Part shown: piece after piece, positions 60,439-64,000 of the stretch
Layout of the letters: each line of letters starts with the position of its first letter
Numbering within the stretch: the first letter of the stretch is position 1
Translations under genes and position numbers: made by a program
Assembly: GCA_050290265.1 (NCBI GenBank)
Contig: JBNKHI010000003.1
Coordinates: 1-64,000 of the forward strand
Origin: JBNKFV01 sp050290265
GTDB lineage: Bacteria; Pseudomonadota; Gammaproteobacteria; Pseudomonadales; Cellvibrionaceae
Reading direction: 5' to 3'
DNA: 64,000 nucleotides
The notes under the pieces: model-generated
The model's database searches: none
The model's input: only the letters and a program-made list of their open reading frames with translations
Told to the model about the DNA's origin: nothing

Positions 60439-61371
60439 ATGTCGAGCGCCGCTCACATTACAGTGTTGCTGACTGAGGCTGTAGAAGCTCTGATTTCAGA
60501 TGCGTCTGGCTTTTATGTCGATTGCACATTTGGGCGAGGAGGGCATAGCCAAAAGATTCTCGATGGTTTGTCTAAAGATGGAGGTCTGTTGGCGATCGAC
60601 AAGGACCCTGCGGCCATCCGCTTTGCTCAGGAGCGTTTCGCCGATGATAAGCGCTTTTCTATTGAGCATGGGTCTTTTGCGGATTTAAGTACTTTGCTTG
60701 AAAGGCGTGGCTTGCTTGGAAAGGTAGACGGAATCTTGTTGGATTTGGGGGTTTCATCTCCTCAGTTGGATGAGTCTGAACGCGGTTTTAGTTTTATGCA
60801 GGATGGCCCTCTGGACATGCGCATGAACACTGAGGCTGGTGAAAGCGCTGCAAGCTGGCTCAATCGCGCTGACGAAAAAGATATTGCTTGGGTTTTAAAA
60901 GAATATGGCGAAGAGCGTTTTTCCAAGCGCATAGCTCGAGCAATTGTGGATGCTAGAGCGCAGCAGCCATTTGAGACAACTGCGCAATTGGCGGCGGTTG
61001 TTACTGATGCGAACCCCGCATGGGAAAAGCATAAGCACCCTGCGACGAGGGCTTTTCAGGCCGTGCGAATATACATTAATGACGAGTTAACTGACTTGGA
61101 GCATGTATTGGCTCAGGCGCTGGAATCGTTAAAGCCTGGTGGCCGGTTAGTGGTTATCAGTTTTCATTCGCTGGAAGATCGCATGGTTAAGCGATTTATT
61201 CGTCGTTGCGAAAAGGGTGATCAGCTGCCAGCTGGATTGCCGGTGACAGATGCTCAGCTGAATAAGCGTATGCGCTCTATTGGTAAGGCTTTAAAGCCGT
61301 CCGCTGAAGAGATTGCGTTAAATGTACGTTCCCGTAGCGCAGTGATGCGCGTGGCGGAGAAATTGTCGTGA
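60439..61371 (+). CDS. rsmH: 16S rRNA m4C1402 methyltransferase
   Basis: RsmH (MraW) N4-methylates C1402 of 16S rRNA. The 310 residues include HITVLLTEAVEALISDASGFYVDCTFGRGGHSQKIL (SAM-binding), LLDLGVSSPQLDESERGFSFMQDGPLDMRM, and the C-terminal VISFHSLEDRMVKRFIRR. Its stop overlaps the ftsL start (GTGA), as in the canonical mraZ-rsmH-ftsL-ftsI series. Confidence 0.98.
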   Translation: MSSAAHITVLLTEAVEALISDASGFYVDCTFGRGGHSQKILDGLSKDGGLLAIDKDPAAIRFAQERFADDKRFSIEHGSFADLSTLLERRGLLGKVDGILLDLGVSSPQLDESERGFSFMQDGPLDMRMNTEAGESAASWLNRADEKDIAWVLKEYGEERFSKRIARAIVDARAQQPFETTAQLAAVVTDANPAWEKHKHPATRAFQAVRIYINDELTDLEHVLAQALESLKPGGRLVVISFHSLEDRMVKRFIRRCEKGDQLPAGLPVTDAQLNKRMRSIGKALKPSAEEIALNVRSRSAVMRVAEKLS

Positions 61372-61691
61372 TTAGCGCTGTTGAGTCATTTGGCCGAGAA
61401 CAGTCCAGGCGCTGGTGGCGTCAAGGTTTGGTTTTTTTTGGAGTGGGTTTGTTGTGGTTGAGCGTGTTGGCTTCTGCGCTAGCGGTTGTTTTTGTCACGC
61501 AAGAAGCTCGCAAGCAGGTGAATGAACTTGAATTGTTGCGCACTGAGCAATCTGAATTGAAGGTTGCTAACGGACAATATCTTTTAGAGCAGAGTGCTTG
61601 GTCAGCTTATAGCCGAATAGAAAAGCTAGCGGTTACTAAATTACATATGAAAGTGCCGGCGGTGAGTGACGTTATTGTTGTAAGTCAGTAA
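61368..61691 (+). CDS. ftsL: cell division protein FtsL
   Basis: FtsL is a bitopic divisome protein that works with FtsB and FtsQ to activate FtsI/FtsW. The 107-residue protein starts at a GTG overlapping the rsmH stop by 4 nt. It has one membrane helix (LVFFGVGLLWLSVLASALAVVFVT) and a periplasmic coiled coil (EARKQVNELELLRTEQSELKVANGQYLLEQSAWSAYSRIEKLAVTKLHM). Sequence conservation is low in the family, but length, topology and position settle the identity. Confidence 0.95.
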   Translation: MISAVESFGREQSRRWWRQGLVFFGVGLLWLSVLASALAVVFVTQEARKQVNELELLRTEQSELKVANGQYLLEQSAWSAYSRIEKLAVTKLHMKVPAVSDVIVVSQ

Positions 61692-61747
61692 GTCGGTAAG
61701 TCGGTATTAATACAAAATTTAATAAGCTCGCGGGAGAAAGAGCAAAC

Positions 61748-63529
61748 ATGCTTGCTAAGCGAAATAAAAAGCAATTGACAGAAAAGGTAACGCGAAAGCC
61801 TCGCGCTAGCTTTTCTGTATGCGTGCTCGCTCGCTGGCGTTTATATGTTGTGGTTGGTGGTGTGGTTGCGGCAATGGCTGTTTTGTTGTTGCAGGTAGCG
61901 CAATTGCAAGTGCTGCCGACCGAGGAGAAGGGTTACGAATTTCTGCAGCAGCAGGGGTTTTCTCGCAGCGTGCGAGATATAAAAATTAATGCTTATCGAG
62001 GTGTTATCACCGACCGCAATGGCGAACCGCTGGCTGTCAGTTCTCCAGTAACTTCTATCTGGTTTAACCCGCAAGAGATTGACTTGACTGAGCCCGGTTG
62101 GAAAACCGTGATGAAAGAACTTGGTCTTAGTAAAAAGGAATTAAATGCGAAAGTGCTGAAGTATCGCGGTCGCAATTTCGCCTATCTGCAACGGCATATG
62201 GCACCGGCAGATGCTGAAAAAATATTAGCGTTGAAGTTGGCTGGAGTGAATGATGAGAGAGAGTACCGTCGATTTTATCCTGCTGGTGAGGTCGCTGCGC
62301 ATCTTGTTGGAATAACGAATATTGATCAGCAAGGACAAGAAGGTATAGAGCTGGCATATAACGAGACTCTGTCGGGGCAAGAAGGTGCGAAGCGAGTTGT
62401 TAAAGATCTTAAGGGTCGCGTTATACAGGATGCTGGTTTAATTAAAGCTGCAGTCTCTGGCCAGGACCTGGCTTTAAGTATTGATTTGCGTTTGCAGTAT
62501 TTGGCTTACCGGGAATTAAAGGCTGCTGTTGCTAAATTTGCCGCAGCTTCAGGGTCTGCAGTGGTGTTGGATGTGCATACCGGTGAAGTTTTGGCAATGG
62601 TGAACCAGCCCTCATATAACCCCAACGATCGAAGCGCGATTAAAAGCAGTGCGCTGCGCAATCGAGCACTTACTGATGTCTTTGAGCCCGGTTCTACCGT
62701 GAAGCCTCTGACTGTTTTGGCAGCGCTGGAAAGTGGCCGCTACAAACCCAACACAATTATTGATACGTCGCCGGGTTACATACGGTTGAACGGGAAGACC
62801 TTACTCGATCCCGTTAATTATGGCCCCATAGATGTTACTAAGGTCATCACTAAGTCCAGTCAAATAGGAATTACCAAAATTGCGCTGAACCTTGAGCCGG
62901 ACTGGATCCGTGATATGTATTACCGCGTCGGCCTGGGCCAAAGCACTGGCACCGGGTTTCCTGGCGAAGAGATGGGTGTATTACCTACTTATCGAAAGTG
63001 GCAGCCTATTATGCGGGCGACTTATGCTTTTGGGCATGGAGTTAACGTAACCGCCTTGCAGTTGGCGCAAGCTTATAGTGTGTTAGCTCAGCATGGTAAA
63101 AAGCATCAGGTTTCGTTGATAAAACTGGATCATGAGCCGCAGTCTGAGCAAGTGGTAGAGAGTCGTTATGTCGATCAAGTCTTCGACATGCTCAAAACTG
63201 TTACGAAAAAAGGTGGTACCGCAACGCGTGCAGATGTCCCTGTTTACTCTTCTGCAGGAAAAACGGGCACGGTGCATCTGGTCGGTGATGAAGGTTATAT
63301 CGATAACCGGTATTTAGCACTCTTTGCAGGTATGGCTCCAGCCGAAGATCCACAAATCGTTGTTGTCGTAGCGGTTCAGGACCCCGAAACCGGAAAGTAT
63401 TATGGCGGTGAGGTGGCTGCGCCGGTGTTTGCGAAGATTGCAGAGGGGGCACTAAAAGTTTTAGCTGTTCCGCCACCCATTGCTGCTCGAGCTAGCGCCC
63501 AAAGCCCAGCAAAGGAGCCACTAATATGA
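61748..63529 (+). CDS. ftsI: peptidoglycan D,D-transpeptidase FtsI (PBP3)
   Basis: FtsI crosslinks septal peptidoglycan and is the target of several beta-lactams. The 593 residues have an N-terminal membrane helix (about 30-52), a pedestal domain (about 70-240), and the transpeptidase domain with Ser316 in EPGSTVKPL (SxxK), SSQIG (SxN-like) and SAGKTGT (KTG). It overlaps murE by 4 nt. Confidence 0.97.
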   Translation: MLAKRNKKQLTEKVTRKPRASFSVCVLARWRLYVVVGGVVAAMAVLLLQVAQLQVLPTEEKGYEFLQQQGFSRSVRDIKINAYRGVITDRNGEPLAVSSPVTSIWFNPQEIDLTEPGWKTVMKELGLSKKELNAKVLKYRGRNFAYLQRHMAPADAEKILALKLAGVNDEREYRRFYPAGEVAAHLVGITNIDQQGQEGIELAYNETLSGQEGAKRVVKDLKGRVIQDAGLIKAAVSGQDLALSIDLRLQYLAYRELKAAVAKFAAASGSAVVLDVHTGEVLAMVNQPSYNPNDRSAIKSSALRNRALTDVFEPGSTVKPLTVLAALESGRYKPNTIIDTSPGYIRLNGKTLLDPVNYGPIDVTKVITKSSQIGITKIALNLEPDWIRDMYYRVGLGQSTGTGFPGEEMGVLPTYRKWQPIMRATYAFGHGVNVTALQLAQAYSVLAQHGKKHQVSLIKLDHEPQSEQVVESRYVDQVFDMLKTVTKKGGTATRADVPVYSSAGKTGTVHLVGDEGYIDNRYLALFAGMAPAEDPQIVVVVAVQDPETGKYYGGEVAAPVFAKIAEGALKVLAVPPPIAARASAQSPAKEPLI

Positions 63530-64000
63530 TGGCTTCTTCACGTTTAAAGGCTCAAGAAAATTCGCTGCCATTAAAAAATTTGTTGCCGACAGTTCAATTG
63601 CCAGCCGCGGTGGGCGAGATTATGGTGTCTGGCTTGTCGGCAGATAGTCGTAAGGTTAAAGCGGGTGATTTATTTGTTGCTCTTCCTGGTTTAAATACCA
63701 ATGGTGTTGATTACATAGCTGATGCAATAAATGCCGGAGCAGTTGCAGCGGTTAGTGATGCAAGTGGTGCAGCTGAACTTGAAGTCGATACTGCGACTGC
63801 AGAGGTTCCCGTAATTTCAATGACTCACTTGCGCGAGCAGTTGAGTAGTATTGCGGCTGCTTATTATGGCCTTCCTGCCCAAGATCTGAATATTTATGCA
63901 GTCACAGGTACGAATGGTAAAACTACAGTTTGCTATTTATTGGGGCAGCTGCTTGCTGGATTTTCTAAAAAAACTGGCGTGATTGGTACACTGGGTTATG
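63526..64000 (+). CDS. murE: UDP-MurNAc-tripeptide synthetase MurE (partial, 5' end)
   Basis: MurE adds meso-diaminopimelate to UDP-MurNAc-L-Ala-D-Glu. The visible 158 codons run MMASSRLKAQENSLPLKNLLPTV..., with the Mur N-domain GLSADSRKVKAGDLFVALPGLNTNGVDYI and the ATP-binding YAVTGTNGKTTVCYLL. Two ATGs in tandem are possible starts; AAGGAG lies about 9 nt before the first. The gene runs off the right edge. Its start overlaps the ftsI stop (ATGA). Confidence 0.97.
   Translation, partial: MMASSRLKAQENSLPLKNLLPTVQLPAAVGEIMVSGLSADSRKVKAGDLFVALPGLNTNGVDYIADAINAGAVAAVSDASGAAELEVDTATAEVPVISMTHLREQLSSIAAAYYGLPAQDLNIYAVTGTNGKTTVCYLLGQLLAGFSKKTGVIGTLGY

Noticed and set aside
1..64000. CRISPR arrays, transposases, prophage or defence genes
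   Set aside because: None found: no regularly spaced repeats, and every large frame belongs to a housekeeping or ordinary family.

Overview
The window is a chromosomal stretch of a gammaproteobacterium. Gene content and order match from memory the Pseudomonadales/Cellvibrionales core: pth-rplY-prs-tRNA-Gln-ispE-lolB-TPR/hemA-prfA-prmC-moeB, gatBAC/mreBCD-maf-rng-yhdP, the npr-rapZ-ptsN-hpf-rpoN-lptBAC-kdsCD block, ibaG-murA-hisG-hisD-algW, zapE-rplM-rpsI-petABC-sspAB, dolP-diaA-yraN-lpoA/rsmI-rnpB, and the start of the dcw cluster (mraZ-rsmH-ftsL-ftsI-murE). A short run of Ns shows it is a draft assembly. A PEP-CTERM protein and a fused cytochrome b/c1 gene suggest a marine Cellvibrionales-like lineage rather than Pseudomonas itself; that placement is inference.

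Layout. 1-6.0 kb (minus strand): translation and envelope genes (pth, rplY, prs, tRNA-Gln, ispE, lolB, a TPR lipoprotein). 6.4-13.7 kb (plus): hemA, prfA, prmC, moeB, an RhlB-type helicase and a REC-REC-GGDEF regulator. 13.7-18.2 kb (minus): cysZ, a small conserved gene and gatBAC. 18.6-27.5 kb (plus): mreBCD, maf, rng, yhdP. 27.5-38.0 kb (minus): darP, mgtE, the nitrogen-PTS/rpoN genes, the LPS transport genes and Kdo synthesis genes, and a Ca2+/Na+ exchanger. 38.3-42.8 kb (plus): mlaC, ibaG, murA, hisG, hisD. 42.9-44.6 kb (minus): an AlgW/DegS protease and ZapG. 44.8-53.4 kb (plus): zapE, ribosomal proteins L13 and S9, cytochrome bc1, SspA/SspB, a Yip1-like membrane protein and a thiolase. 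53.5-57.2 kb (minus): dolP, diaA, yraN, lpoA. 57.3-64 kb (plus): rsmI, rnpB and dcw genes, with a PEP-CTERM gene inserted on the minus strand.

Functionally, the window is dominated by cell-envelope biogenesis (LolB, LptABC, KdsCD, MurA, MreBCD, LpoA, FtsI, YhdP, MlaC, DolP) and translation (L25, L13, S9, RF1, PrmC, GatCAB, Pth, RsmI, RsmH, RNase G, RNase P RNA).

I found no CRISPR array, transposon, prophage, toxin-antitoxin module or defence island, and nothing that amounts to a new multi-gene system. The points most worth a second look are local: a probable AUC start codon in mreC, the petB-petC fusion, a lone mlaC without mlaFED/B, a repeat of the tRNA-Gln 3' end carrying a hairpin insertion, a 24-bp perfect inverted repeat upstream of mraZ, four 10-bp-spaced GTGG boxes at the mraZ promoter, and the PEP-CTERM gene.
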